Below are positions 1 through 6,854 of a stretch of 64,000 bases of DNA, one piece after another. Position 1 is the stretch's first letter; the number at the start of each line of letters is the position of its first letter. The stretch comes from Chloroflexota bacterium (GTDB taxonomy: Bacteria > Chloroflexota > Anaerolineae > Promineifilales > Promineifilaceae). The position numbers were made by a program, and so were the translations under genes. The stretch covers positions 124,001-188,000 of the forward strand of contig JACTMP010000017.1 in the NCBI GenBank assembly GCA_014584575.1, in the 5' to 3' direction. The notes under the pieces were generated by a model. The model was not told the DNA's origin. It saw only the letters and a program-made list of their open reading frames with translations, and made no database searches.

Positions 1-35
1 GGCCGGCCCAATTTAGTAAAGTCGTATTCCATCAT
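1..35 (-). CDS. 5' end of a gene running off the window, probably next in the thiamine operon
   Basis: Two adjacent ATG codons (35-33 and 32-30) follow a good ribosome binding site (AAGGAG, plus-strand complement near 39-44). The frame reads MMEYDFTKLGR and stays open to the window edge. It lies downstream of, and on the same strand as, the thiamine pyrophosphokinase and thiamine-type binding protein genes, so an ABC permease or ATPase of the same uptake system is possible. Eleven residues are too few to identify it. Confidence 0.4.
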   Translation of the reverse strand, partial: MMEYDFTKLGR

Positions 36-48
36 CACTCTCCTTGTT

Positions 49-130
49 TGTTGCAAGTTGCAGGTTGCAAGTTGCAGGTTGCAAGTTGCAGGTAAAGACC
101 TGCCACTTGCTACTTGCAACGTGCCACTTC
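49..130. repeat. Period-7 tandem array (GCAAGTT/GCAGGTT), inverted halves
   Basis: Heptamers GCAAGTT and GCAGGTT alternate at 53-102 and then continue as their complement (ACCTGCC, ACTTGCT, ACTTGCA) to 130, so the transcript could fold into a long hairpin. It separates the thiB-like gene from the next gene on the minus strand. The open frames across it are repeat artefacts. Confidence 0.8.
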
Positions 131-249
131 ATTCTCAATTGTTCGCGTATCGCGGTATGGCCTGTGTTTGCCGCGGTTTTGTTTAGCCGGGTATTCAGTC
201 CTCAGGCAAGAACCTTTTCCGCCACCGGCAGGGGAATTTTACCAGTTAT

Positions 250-372
250 CCGTAATTGGTAAACGGTAATCGGTGAATGTTCATGTGAGATTTTGCGTGA
301 TACGTGATGCGTGATACGTGAGATTTTTCTGATCACGCATCACGTATCACGCATCACGACAACCGATTACCG
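250..372. repeat. Nested period-7 inverted arrays
   Basis: Outer arms are GGTAAAC/GGTAATC units at about 256-276 and ACCGATTACCG at 361-371. Inside them sits a second inverted pair built from CGTGATA/CGTGATG units (294-322) and TCACGCA/TCACGTA units (332-358). The result is a hairpin within a hairpin just past the 3' end of the thiB-like gene, which it slightly overlaps. It could act as terminator or processing site (inference). Confidence 0.75.
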
Positions 373-1491
373 CAAAACAACCTCCGTCCACGCCTCAATC
401 CAGGCGTCGCGGTTGGCATCAATGTCCGCCGGGGGCAGGGTAGCGGGCTGGTCGGGAATTTGCGCCCAGTCGGCAAAAGCGGGCGGCAGAGCAGCATTTA
501 CATTGGCCGGGAAGACAAACATATTGAGGGGGATGTCTTCCTGGAACGATTGGCCGAGCATGTAATCCACAAAGGCTTCGGCCAGGTCGCGGTTTTGCGT
601 ACCTTTGAGGATGCCCACAAATTCAATCTGGCGGAAGCAAGCCCCCTCCCCGACCACACTGGCGGTAGGCGCTTCCGCAACGGGCGGGTCAGCATAGATA
701 AATTCGGCCGGGGGGCTGCTGGCGTAGGAAACGACCAACGGCCGTTCGCCGCCGGAGCGGGTGAAGTATCCATAGTAAGCGTCATCCCAGCCGTTGGTGA
801 TCAGCACCCCATTGGCGCGCAAATCGGCCCAATAGTCGAGATAGGTGTAATCGCCCGTTTCGCCAAATTGGGCAATAGTGGCCAGCAGAAAGGCCAGGCC
901 GGGACTGGAAGTGGCCGGATTTTGGGCCACCAGCAGCCCTTGATAGGCCGGGTTGGTCAGATCGGTGAGCGTTTGCGGCGGCTCCACTCCCTGGGCGGCA
1001 AACCAGGCTTTGTCGTAGTTCAGGCAGACGTCGCCGTAATCTACCGGCAACAGGTGGTAGGAATTGTCTAATTCCAATTCGTCGGGGATTTCGGCCAGCA
1101 GTGGCGATTGGTACGGTTCAAAGATGTCAGCAGCCAGCGCCCGTCCCATGAAGGTGTTGTCAACGCCAAAAAAAAGGTCGGCCAGGGGGTCGGCTTTGGT
1201 GAGGATGGCCTGATTGAGGGCCGCACCGGCATCCCCGGCGGGCAATAGTTCAATGGTGACATTGTGTTCGGCCTCAAATGCTTGAATGATGGCCTCGCTG
1301 GCAGCAAAACTGTTGTGGCTCATCAGGGTGAGGGTGCGCGGCGAGGCAGCAGTTTCTATGGCAGTGGTGGGTGTGGCGGATACGCCTGCGCTGAGCGGAG
1401 TCGAAGTGACCGTTGCCTCTGGCGCACCTTCTGAAGATGAACACCCTGGCAGTAGGATAGTCATAAGCAGTAATAGGCTAAATATTTTCAT
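367..1491 (-). CDS. thiB: Thiamine-type ABC transporter substrate-binding lipoprotein
   Basis: Extracellular solute-binding lipoprotein of 374 aa. A signal peptide ends in a lipobox (LLPGC, Cys17), followed by a low-complexity Thr/Ala/Ser linker and a mature domain starting near residue 52. The pattern of a short strand, a Phe-rich helix, then DLFFGVDNTFMGRA and a late NMFVFPAN segment matches the ThiB family of thiamine/TPP binding proteins. It lies downstream of a TPP-riboswitch-controlled thiamine pyrophosphokinase gene, which supports thiamine as ligand. The ribosome binding site GAAGGAG precedes ATG by 7 bases and is supplied by a dispersed repeat (1496-1608). An iron or other small-ligand binding protein of the same fold is the main alternative. 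Confidence 0.8.
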   Translation of the reverse strand: MKIFSLLLLMTILLPGCSSSEGAPEATVTSTPLSAGVSATPTTAIETAASPRTLTLMSHNSFAASEAIIQAFEAEHNVTIELLPAGDAGAALNQAILTKADPLADLFFGVDNTFMGRALAADIFEPYQSPLLAEIPDELELDNSYHLLPVDYGDVCLNYDKAWFAAQGVEPPQTLTDLTNPAYQGLLVAQNPATSSPGLAFLLATIAQFGETGDYTYLDYWADLRANGVLITNGWDDAYYGYFTRSGGERPLVVSYASSPPAEFIYADPPVAEAPTASVVGEGACFRQIEFVGILKGTQNRDLAEAFVDYMLGQSFQEDIPLNMFVFPANVNAALPPAFADWAQIPDQPATLPPADIDANRDAWIEAWTEVVLR

Positions 1492-1495
1492 AGTT

Positions 1496-1608
1496 GTCTC
1501 CTTCGTAAATAGGACGCAGATTCACGCGGATGACGCGGATAAAATGTTGTAAAAAGGCGTTCTATTTTCATTCATGTGGGTGGGCTATCGCCCGTGAAGT
1601 CTCCTTCG
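1496..1608 (-). repeat. Leader repeat, copy 1, flanked by a 10-bp direct repeat
   Basis: Read on the minus strand this about 93-bp element starts near GGGCGATAGCCCACC and ends with ATCCGCGTCATCCGCG, TGAATCTGCGTCCT and TTTACGAAGGAG. Related copies are at 6771-6854, 52170-52253, 53701-53805 and, diverged, 3575-3665. Here the 10-mer GTCTCCTTCG (complement of CGAAGGAGAC) occurs at both edges, 1496-1505 and 1599-1608. It therefore looks like a target duplication that includes the ribosome binding site of the thiB-like gene. Confidence 0.75.
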
Positions 1609-1613
1609 ACAAT

Positions 1614-1647
1614 AGACCTGACAGGTTTTCTGAAACCTGTCAGGTCT
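1614..1647. terminator. Perfect 15-bp stem-loop between thiN and thiB
   Basis: AGACCTGACAGGTTT, a 4-base loop TCTG, then the exact complement. No T-run follows on the minus strand, so it is more likely an mRNA stabilising or processing hairpin, or a dispersed palindrome, than a strong intrinsic terminator. It lies 3 bases past the end of the thiamine pyrophosphokinase gene. Confidence 0.55.
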
Positions 1648-1650
1648 GCT

Positions 1651-2313
1651 TTACAAACTTTTGGTGTGGATACAGAGTAGTTGGCCGGTATGGAGGGTGA
1701 CGGTGGCAGGCACGGCCACTTCGGCTGCGCTCAGTGCAGGCGTCAACACATTGCTCACCCCCCGCGCCAGACCAAAGGCCAGCACGTCGTCTTGCAGCGG
1801 CCATTGCAGGCCGGTGGTGTTGGCGATGTGCGCATCGCCGCCGAGGGGGATGAGGGAGACCAGATCACCGATTTGCCCATGAATTTCGGTGTGGTCGCGC
1901 ACCAGCCAGGCGCGTTCGTGGGCGGTGACAAGTTGGATGGCACGGCCGTGCAGCCCCGGATGCGCCAGCAGCAAAATGTTCGCCAACATCTGGTCTAACC
2001 TGCCACCTAACGCGCCAAAGATGAGCAGCGGGTCGGCATAGTTTTCGGCGGCGTAGAGCAGGGCCAGTTCCAGGTCGGTCTCGTCTTTGGCCGGGGGATA
2101 GGCCAGCAGGCGGGTATGCGCCGTCGCCAGCCAGGGGCGCGCCTCGTCCGGCAGCGAATCCATATCCCCCATGACGATGTCCGGTGGGTGGTTCAGCCGG
2201 AGCAGGTGTCGCGTACCGCCGTCGGCGGCAATGACGGCCGTCGCCCTTTCCAGATACGGCCGTATCCATTCCACTTCATTGATCTCACCGTTGGCAAAAA
2301 TTAAGATGGTCAT
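1651..2313 (-). CDS. thiN: Thiamine pyrophosphokinase
   Basis: Cytosolic enzyme that converts thiamine plus ATP to thiamine diphosphate and AMP. The 220-residue length fits the bacterial family. Diagnostic motifs are GDMDS (49-53), KDETD (76-80) and GGRLDQ (103-108), which form the Mg/ATP and thiamine site. The ATG at 2313 gives MTILIFANGE, the usual start of the family. A longer frame to 2421 would add residues encoded by a period-7 repeat and is rejected. The gene is preceded on its strand by a terminator and a TPP riboswitch, so it should be expressed when thiamine diphosphate is low. With the downstream thiB-like gene it forms a thiamine salvage operon. Confidence 0.93.
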   Translation of the reverse strand: MTILIFANGEINEVEWIRPYLERATAVIAADGGTRHLLRLNHPPDIVMGDMDSLPDEARPWLATAHTRLLAYPPAKDETDLELALLYAAENYADPLLIFGALGGRLDQMLANILLLAHPGLHGRAIQLVTAHERAWLVRDHTEIHGQIGDLVSLIPLGGDAHIANTTGLQWPLQDDVLAFGLARGVSNVLTPALSAAEVAVPATVTLHTGQLLCIHTKSL

Positions 2314-2382
2314 GGGTTGCAGGTTGCAAGTGGCAGGTGGCAGGTGGCAGGTCACTTGCAACCTGCTACTTGCCACTTGCAA
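2311..2382. repeat. Period-7 inverted array overlapping the thiN start
   Basis: GGTTGCA/GGTGGCA units at 2314-2353 are followed by the complementary TTGCAACCTGC, TACTTGCCACTTGC. The array lies between the riboswitch terminator and the thiN ATG, so the thiN leader mRNA carries a strong hairpin next to its start codon and no normal ribosome binding site is visible. Inference: it may influence thiN translation. Confidence 0.7.
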
Positions 2383-2408
2383 CAAAAAAGCCACCGTTTC
2401 CGGTGGCC
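2383..2408 (-). terminator. Intrinsic terminator of the TPP riboswitch (expression platform)
   Basis: On the minus strand: GCCACCG, loop GAAA, CGGTGGC, then a T-run TTTTTTG. This is a textbook rho-independent terminator, about 25 bases past the riboswitch aptamer and before the thiN start. The placement implies transcription attenuation when TPP is bound. Confidence 0.85.
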
Positions 2409-2433
2409 TATGGTCAAGCAAAGCTGTTTTGCA

Positions 2434-2524
2434 ATTCCTCCGCCGGCATTACCCGGATCAGGTTCGCAGGTCGGTGGTTAACGACCACCCTCTCAGCCGG
2501 GCATACCCAGCTCCCTGTGCTAAA
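2434..2524 (-). promoter_or_regulatory. TPP riboswitch (THI element)
   Basis: The minus strand reads GGGAGCTGGGTATGCCCGGC, CTGAGAGGGTGG, a variable stem GTCGTTAACCACCGAC, then ACCTGATCCGGGTAATGCCG and GCGGAGGAA. CTGAGA and ACCTGATCcGGgTAATgCC are the conserved pyrimidine- and pyrophosphate-sensing parts of the THI box. It lies between a sigma70-like promoter and an intrinsic terminator upstream of thiamine pyrophosphokinase, so OFF control by TPP at transcription is expected. Confidence 0.95.
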
Positions 2525-2543
2525 TTGTTAAGTGATGAGGGGG

Positions 2544-2572
2544 ATTATAGTAACGGCCGTAGGCTGGCGCAA
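2544..2572 (-). promoter_or_regulatory. Sigma70-type promoter for the thiamine operon
   Basis: Minus strand: -35 TTGCGC (2572-2567), 17-bp spacer, -10 TATAAT (2549-2544, perfect consensus). The expected transcription start near 2537 places the whole TPP aptamer in the leader. The spacer contains one ACGGCCGT palindrome. Confidence 0.65.
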
Positions 2573-2785
2573 CAATTGAGTCAAAAAAAAACCGGCTCGT
2601 TACTCCCCGGCCCGGCACGCCCCAGGTGGGCAAGGTTCACTTTGGCAGAGCCTCTGGCAATCTTGAGGTCGAACGTAAGTAAGGGACAGGATGGTAATGT
2701 CGGTGGCCTGCAACACAATTAAGAACGCTGATCAGGCCGGCTGGTGGCAGCATTGGCCGCTGCTGGCCAAACTGATGCCGCACCC

Positions 2786-3568
2786 TCAGGGTCTCCCGTA
2801 GTTCAATTGGGTCCCCACATAGACAAAACCCAGCTTTTCATACAGTCGCTGTGCGCCTTCGGCAGCCGAGAGCCAGCAAGCCTGGTGGCCGGCCGCCCGG
2901 TAATCGGCCAGAAGCTGCTGGCAGAGGGCATAGGCCAGACCGCGCTGGCGCTGCGTGGGTGCGGTCCACACACCGGCCAATTCGCCGATGCCCTGTCCGC
3001 CCGCACCCATCTGGATGACCGCGCCTGACACCATCTCCCCCGCCTGAAGCAACACTGCGCCCATCACCGCGCCGTTCGTCAGCCCCTGCCGCAAATTGGG
3101 CAGCCAGCCCAGCGACTCCTCGCCGCCACTGCCGCCGTAGGCGATGCTCTGGTTCATCAGGTACGTTTTCAAAAAAGGCTCATCTGCGGCGGTTAGCGCC
3201 TGGTAATGAGCCAGCGGCGGCGGTTCTGGCGGCAGCGACAGTTGGGCTATATTCAGCACCATAACCGGGGCGCGGCTTTCGCAAACCAGACCGGCTTGCG
3301 CCAACGCCGGGGCCAGTTCGGGATGCAATTCGGCGATGTATTCCAGGCGCGGCCGTTTGTGATGCTGTTCAAAGGTGGCCTGCATGTCGGCTATTGCTGA
3401 CGACCAATCGCCAGGGGCAGCGGACAGGGGTACGGCAAAACTGAGGTGGTCATCCTGGCTGGCCGAGATGAATATCTCGAAGTGGGGCTGGCTGAACACC
3501 GTCCGCTCCTGCCGCCCAACGACGCGCATACTGGCTTCAATTTGGGTTAAGGCTTGATTGTTTGTCAT
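2786..3568 (-). CDS. GNAT-family N-acetyltransferase
   Basis: Predicted acetyl-CoA-dependent acyltransferase of 260 aa. The C-terminal half carries the GNAT fold: a strand with GELAGVWTAPTQRQRG, where the Q/R-x-x-G-x-A acetyl-CoA pyrophosphate loop is seen as QRQRGLAYAL, then a helix and the terminal YEKLGFVYVGTQLNY. The N-terminal half resembles a second, degenerate GNAT-like unit; the substrate is unknown. The start at 3568 (MTNNQAL) is preferred because the longer frame is repeat-derived. The start codon overlaps the stop of a possible 29-residue leader ORF (ATGA), suggesting coupled translation with the genes upstream. Confidence 0.75.
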   Translation of the reverse strand: MTNNQALTQIEASMRVVGRQERTVFSQPHFEIFISASQDDHLSFAVPLSAAPGDWSSAIADMQATFEQHHKRPRLEYIAELHPELAPALAQAGLVCESRAPVMVLNIAQLSLPPEPPPLAHYQALTAADEPFLKTYLMNQSIAYGGSGGEESLGWLPNLRQGLTNGAVMGAVLLQAGEMVSGAVIQMGAGGQGIGELAGVWTAPTQRQRGLAYALCQQLLADYRAAGHQACWLSAAEGAQRLYEKLGFVYVGTQLNYGRP

Positions 3569-3654
3569 ACGTTCCTGTCGTTGTAAGCAAAGATTACGCA
3601 GATTTCCGTCGTAGGGAGTGTGCAGTATACCTGCCTGGGTGGGCTGTTGTCCAT
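3565..3654 (-). CDS. Possible 29-residue ORF within a dispersed repeat, coupled to the acetyltransferase
   Basis: ATG at 3654 follows AAGGAG by 4 bases, starting 10 nt after the stop of the SH3 lipoprotein gene. The frame reads MDNSPPRQVYCTLPTTEICV and continues to a TGA that overlaps the acetyltransferase ATG. Most of it is a diverged copy of the leader repeat also found before thiB, rbcL and prk. It may be a coupling leader peptide or may not be functional. Only position and ribosome binding site support it. Confidence 0.3.
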   Translation of the reverse strand: MDNSPPRQVYCTLPTTEICVIFAYNDRNV

Positions 3655-3663
3655 GAAACTCCT

Positions 3664-4455
3664 TTAACAAAACTCATTAAGGGCTACGGCCGTGACCAAT
3701 ATCCAACCAACCTGCCCCGGCCCCAGCCGAATCTCATACCAGTTTACCTGTTCCTGAATGCCCTCCGCCCACCGGTTGACGTCCAACCGGGCGATTAGCG
3801 CAAACTGCGCGCCCGGCCCCAGGTGAACGTTGACCGGCCCGGTCAGGCCGGGGTGCGAGATTATACAGCGTTCAGACGGCGGTGAACCTGTTTCCCCCAC
3901 CAGCGGTACGTCATGCGCGCCAACCGGGGTGGGCGGCAAGATGGGCGCGGGCAAGATAGGCAGATGACCGGTATGACCTTCGACTATTACATCGGCGGCA
4001 GCCACCCAACTGTGTGGCCCTGGCCCATCACCCGGCCCGTGAATGGCCCACCAATCACCGGCGACATTGCGGCCGAGAATAGGAGCGGTTGTGCCCGGCC
4101 CCAGGAAGTGAGAGAGTTCATATTCCAAACCAGGGCCAATATGCACGGCCGTTTCCCCCTGCGTTATCAAGCGCGGATCGGCCGGGAGCGGCGTGGGCGA
4201 CGGCGGCATGGGCGTAGGCGTGGCTGCCGGGGGCATGGTGGATGAGGGAACGGCCGTGGGCACGGCCGTTGCCGTCACCACCAATGTGGGTGTGGCAGCT
4301 ACGATTGGTGGCAGCAGAACGGCCGTGTCAACCGGCGTTGGCGCTTCGCCTTCCACGATAAGCGGCCCACTTAAGCAGGCCGTCAACACCACCAGCGCCC
4401 ACCAGGCCACAAACGCGCCGATAATACCTGTAAAATCTCGAATCACATGGTTCAT
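3664..4455 (-). CDS. Lipoprotein with two SH3-like domains
   Basis: Surface lipoprotein of 263 aa: a hydrophobic signal segment (11-27) ending in a lipobox VLTAC (Cys27), a Thr/Pro/Val-rich linker to about residue 95, then two bacterial SH3-like modules (about 97-160 and 195-263), each starting with a VHxGPGxxY/F pattern and ending in a W-G/W-I turn. Such modules often bind cell-wall or exopolysaccharide material; no catalytic domain is seen. The ATG overlaps the stop of the upstream membrane-protein gene by 4 bases, so the two are translationally coupled. Confidence 0.7.
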   Translation of the reverse strand: MNHVIRDFTGIIGAFVAWWALVVLTACLSGPLIVEGEAPTPVDTAVLLPPIVAATPTLVVTATAVPTAVPSSTMPPAATPTPMPPSPTPLPADPRLITQGETAVHIGPGLEYELSHFLGPGTTAPILGRNVAGDWWAIHGPGDGPGPHSWVAAADVIVEGHTGHLPILPAPILPPTPVGAHDVPLVGETGSPPSERCIISHPGLTGPVNVHLGPGAQFALIARLDVNRWAEGIQEQVNWYEIRLGPGQVGWILVTAVALNEFC

Positions 4456-5033
4456 GGTTTACCTCCAACAAGGCCACTTGCCCTGCTCATTTGCCGAGCG
4501 TGACTGTATACGAACGGAGTCAGCAGCCAATAGACAAGACACATATAAAACAACACGTAGGGAAAGGCGGCTGAACGCAGGGTAATTTGCAGTCCAAACG
4601 CGCCCAGGGACACGGCCGTGCCCAAAATCAGGTACAGCTTCGTGCGGTGCAGCCAGGCGTAGGGCAAAAAGTGCCCGCCGCCAACAGCCGCCAACACCAC
4701 CGGCACGGTGATTGCATTGAGATTAAAGGCAATAATGACCGCCGGCAAGGCCACCACTTGTGACATAGCCATCTGAATAGAAAGCGGACGTAAGGGATTG
4801 TTAGCGGCCATCGGCTTTGCACTCAGGCGGCGCTCCAGCCAGAAAGCCACGGGCAGGGCGACGACGCCTTGAAACATGGCCATCAGCGCCACCGTTTCCA
4901 GGGGGAGGAAGAAGTACAACACGGCCGTGACGCAAAGTGTGAATCCATAAGCCATTAAAAAGGGGGCGCCACCGGCCGAACTGAGCCTTACGTCTTGTAA
5001 AGCCTGGTTGAGATCGTTGTTATCAATCATCAT
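4452..5033 (-). CDS. Integral membrane protein of unknown function
   Basis: A 193-residue hydrophobic protein with about five or six predicted membrane segments after a polar N-terminus (MMIDNNDLNQALQDVR). It has a positively charged loop (LERRLSAKP) and a PYAWLHRTKLYLILG segment, and resembles small uncharacterised membrane proteins in which a GG-PFL segment precedes the first helix. The start at 5033 is chosen for the GGAG 5 bases upstream; the longer frame to 5084 has no such site. The gene overlaps the SH3 lipoprotein gene by ATGA. Function unknown. Confidence 0.65.
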   Translation of the reverse strand: MMIDNNDLNQALQDVRLSSAGGAPFLMAYGFTLCVTAVLYFFLPLETVALMAMFQGVVALPVAFWLERRLSAKPMAANNPLRPLSIQMAMSQVVALPAVIIAFNLNAITVPVVLAAVGGGHFLPYAWLHRTKLYLILGTAVSLGAFGLQITLRSAAFPYVLFYMCLVYWLLTPFVYSHARQMSRASGLVGGKP

Positions 5034-5118
5034 CGTGCTCCATCTATCTTTGTGAACAGCATGATGGGTAAGGCATCCTGCCACGCCTCACCCATCACTC
5101 GTCGTAGTCTTCAATCCA

Positions 5119-5961
5119 TTACTCGATGACAAACTCCTGCATCATGCCCATCATAAAGTGGGGAGCGCCGCTGTGCTGTTCGGGCGCAAAACAGAGCAGG
5201 GCATAGGTGCCAGGTTCCAGGTCAACGGTGAAGTAGCTGTGGTCGCCAGATTCAATGACGCTGACGCCGCCCAGGGCGCGCCAATCAATCGCTTCCGGCG
5301 GTGCATCTGGGGCCAACGAAGCCAGCAAGTCGTTGACAGTCTTGCCGGGCGCCAGCCGGGCCAGGAACAGTTCATGTGGCTGTTCGCCCCGGTTGTTCAC
5401 ACGGATGGTCTGTTTTCCAGCAACCAATGACCGGGACACAGTAAAGTTGAAATCGAACATATCTATCACGGCGTCTGCTTCGGGTTCTACGGCCGTGCCG
5501 TTGCCATTTGCTTCTACCCGCACCGCTTTGGCCATGCCATGATGAACGTGCGGCGTGCCATCTTTGCCGGGTACGGTGTCAATCAGGGCATAATCACCCG
5601 GTTCCAGAAAGACGACGGCCGTGCTGCTTTCGCCCACATGGGGTGGGTTGGGGCCGCCATAATGTCTGGCCCAGGCCGGCGCTACCGAGCTTTCGGCCAG
5701 CGCCGCCGTCAGGTCGGCTACCGTTTTGCCTTCATCCAGGCGCATCAATTGCATGTGGTAAAATTCTGGCCCTTCGTTTGCCAGCCGCAGTTCCGTCCAG
5801 CCTGCCGGAATCGTATCCGGGCCGCTAAAGCTGTTGGCGCGGGCGGTGAAAGTGACTTCATTGGGTACGGCCGTGGTCTCGCCGCTCTGGCAGGCTGCCA
5901 GTAATAAAACCAGCGCCAACCCTATGAAAAAAATGGTTCTATTAGATTTTCTGCGTAACAT
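5119..5961 (-). CDS. Lipoprotein with two cupredoxin-like domains
   Basis: Exported lipoprotein of 280 aa with lipobox LLAAC (Cys24) and two plastocyanin-like beta-sandwich modules (about 33-150 and 163-280). The second keeps a plausible type-1 copper set: His of QPHELF, then Cys, His and Met in LLCFAPEQHSGAPHFMMGM. In the first, the matching Cys position is occupied by Ile/Asp (YALIDTVPG), although HVHHGM remains, so it may not hold blue copper. A role in electron transfer or copper handling at the membrane surface is inferred. A good ribosome binding site (GGAGGATGAATC) precedes the ATG. Confidence 0.75.
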   Translation of the reverse strand: MLRRKSNRTIFFIGLALVLLLAACQSGETTAVPNEVTFTARANSFSGPDTIPAGWTELRLANEGPEFYHMQLMRLDEGKTVADLTAALAESSVAPAWARHYGGPNPPHVGESSTAVVFLEPGDYALIDTVPGKDGTPHVHHGMAKAVRVEANGNGTAVEPEADAVIDMFDFNFTVSRSLVAGKQTIRVNNRGEQPHELFLARLAPGKTVNDLLASLAPDAPPEAIDWRALGGVSVIESGDHSYFTVDLEPGTYALLCFAPEQHSGAPHFMMGMMQEFVIE

Positions 5962-6036
5962 GATTCATCCTCCATCATACAGGTGGTAGGGGCGGGCCTT
6001 GTGCCCGCCCTTACATAGTTGATTTGTAAAAGTTTG

Positions 6037-6468
6037 TCAGGCCGCCGCTGCCTCGGTCAGCGCCCGTGTATCAATGACGCTCACCCCGGCCGGGGCGAAA
6101 GGCACGTCAAAGGTCGCCACAAAGTTGTTGCTGCCGAAGAAGCCAAGCACCCTGGCCGTTTCCTGACCAACATTGCGCACGTTGTGGGGGGCCATCGTCG
6201 GCACCAGCGCCAGGTCTCCCTGGGAAAGCTGCCCTTTTTCGTCGCCAACAGATACTTCCACAACGCCTGCCAGGATAAGCAGCAGTTCTTCCACGCTGTC
6301 GGTATGCCAGCCCAGCACATCGCCGGGGTCCAGTTCGAAGTACACGGTGGCCGAATTTTCGGTACCCATCGCGCCCAACAGGGGAAATGTGGAGCGATTG
6401 TGAATCTCCGGGCGGTTTTCGCCCCAAAATTCGGTGAGGGACAGATTGTTAAGATTTACACTGATCAT
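6037..6468 (-). CDS. Cupin-domain protein
   Basis: A single small cupin barrel of 143 aa. Motif 1 contains GWHTDSVEELLLILAG (metal ligands probably His55, Glu60 or Glu61) and motif 2 contains PHNVRN (His95). The start at 6468 (MISVNLNN) follows AAAAGGAG; the longer frame to 6519 is not supported. Such proteins serve as metal-dependent dioxygenases, isomerases or ligand sensors, and nothing here selects among these. It may be co-transcribed with the cupredoxin lipoprotein gene 76 bases downstream. Confidence 0.75.
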   Translation of the reverse strand: MISVNLNNLSLTEFWGENRPEIHNRSTFPLLGAMGTENSATVYFELDPGDVLGWHTDSVEELLLILAGVVEVSVGDEKGQLSQGDLALVPTMAPHNVRNVGQETARVLGFFGSNNFVATFDVPFAPAGVSVIDTRALTEAAAA

Positions 6469-6838
6469 GCGTTGTTTCTCCTTTTGTTTGTGGTTTGTCC
6501 ACCGATTGTTTATTTGCAAGCAGTGTAAAGGTGCGCCGGGTGGAGCGTCATCAACCGAAGGGTGGAACGGGGGGTGGATTGGGGGGGCTAACAGTGGGCA
6601 GTGAGCGGTGGGCAGTGAGCAGTGGGTGATGGGCGATAAGGCGATAGGGTATTGGGAAATGTTTTACTTTTTCGCCATGACTACAGCGGATAAAGAAATG
6701 AACGGATTTCGCTCTGGAAATTCATCCGTTTTTTTCTCCATCCGCTGTAGTCTAAAAGGGGTTTCGTCGGCCACCATGAATGAAAACAGGACGCCTGTTA
6801 ACAACATTTTATCCGCGTCATCCGCGTGAATCTGCGTC
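6469..6838. other. Gene-free stretch of stacked repeats
   Basis: No gene is seen. The stretch holds, in order, the promoter side of the cupin gene, a G-rich segment (6536-6590), a period-7 array of CAGTGGG/CAGTGAG/CGGTGGG units (6592-6640), an inverted-repeat element (6679-6752) and a leader-repeat copy (from 6771) that runs into the end of the LuxR regulator gene. Confidence 0.8.
6679..6752. repeat. Dispersed inverted-repeat element, copy 1
   Basis: Ends GACTACAGCGGA and TCCGCTGTAGTC are perfect inverse complements around an AT-rich centre with AAGAAATGAACGGATT and ATCCGTTTTTTTCTCC. A second copy lies at 20762-20835. About 74 bp long and non-coding; it resembles a miniature inverted-repeat element. 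Confidence 0.75.
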
Positions 6839-6854
6839 CTATTGACGAAGGAGG
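6771..6854 (+). repeat. Leader repeat, copy 2, overlapping the LuxR gene stop
   Basis: Reads ACCATGAATGAAAACAGGAC through ATCCGCGTCATCCGCG to TCTGCGTCCTATTGACGAAG. The same sequence, on the other strand, precedes thiB. Here no gene starts after it; instead it covers the TAG stop (6841-6839) of the convergent LuxR-type gene. Confidence 0.8.

Noticed and set aside
44..262. Short open frames through heptamer arrays (also 2171-2722, 30586 start, 34570 start)
   Set aside because: A 7-bp repeat read in frame gives cycling peptides such as CRLQVAGCKLQV. These are repeat artefacts and were used only to move gene starts downstream.
250..372. CRISPR array or tRNA cluster
   Set aside because: The repeats are 7 bp, directly adjacent without spacers, and organised as inverted arms. 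No cas genes are in the window.
6771..6854. A gene start after leader-repeat copy 2
   Set aside because: The GAAGGAGG here is followed only by the antisense of the LuxR-type gene; the plus-strand frame is a shadow.
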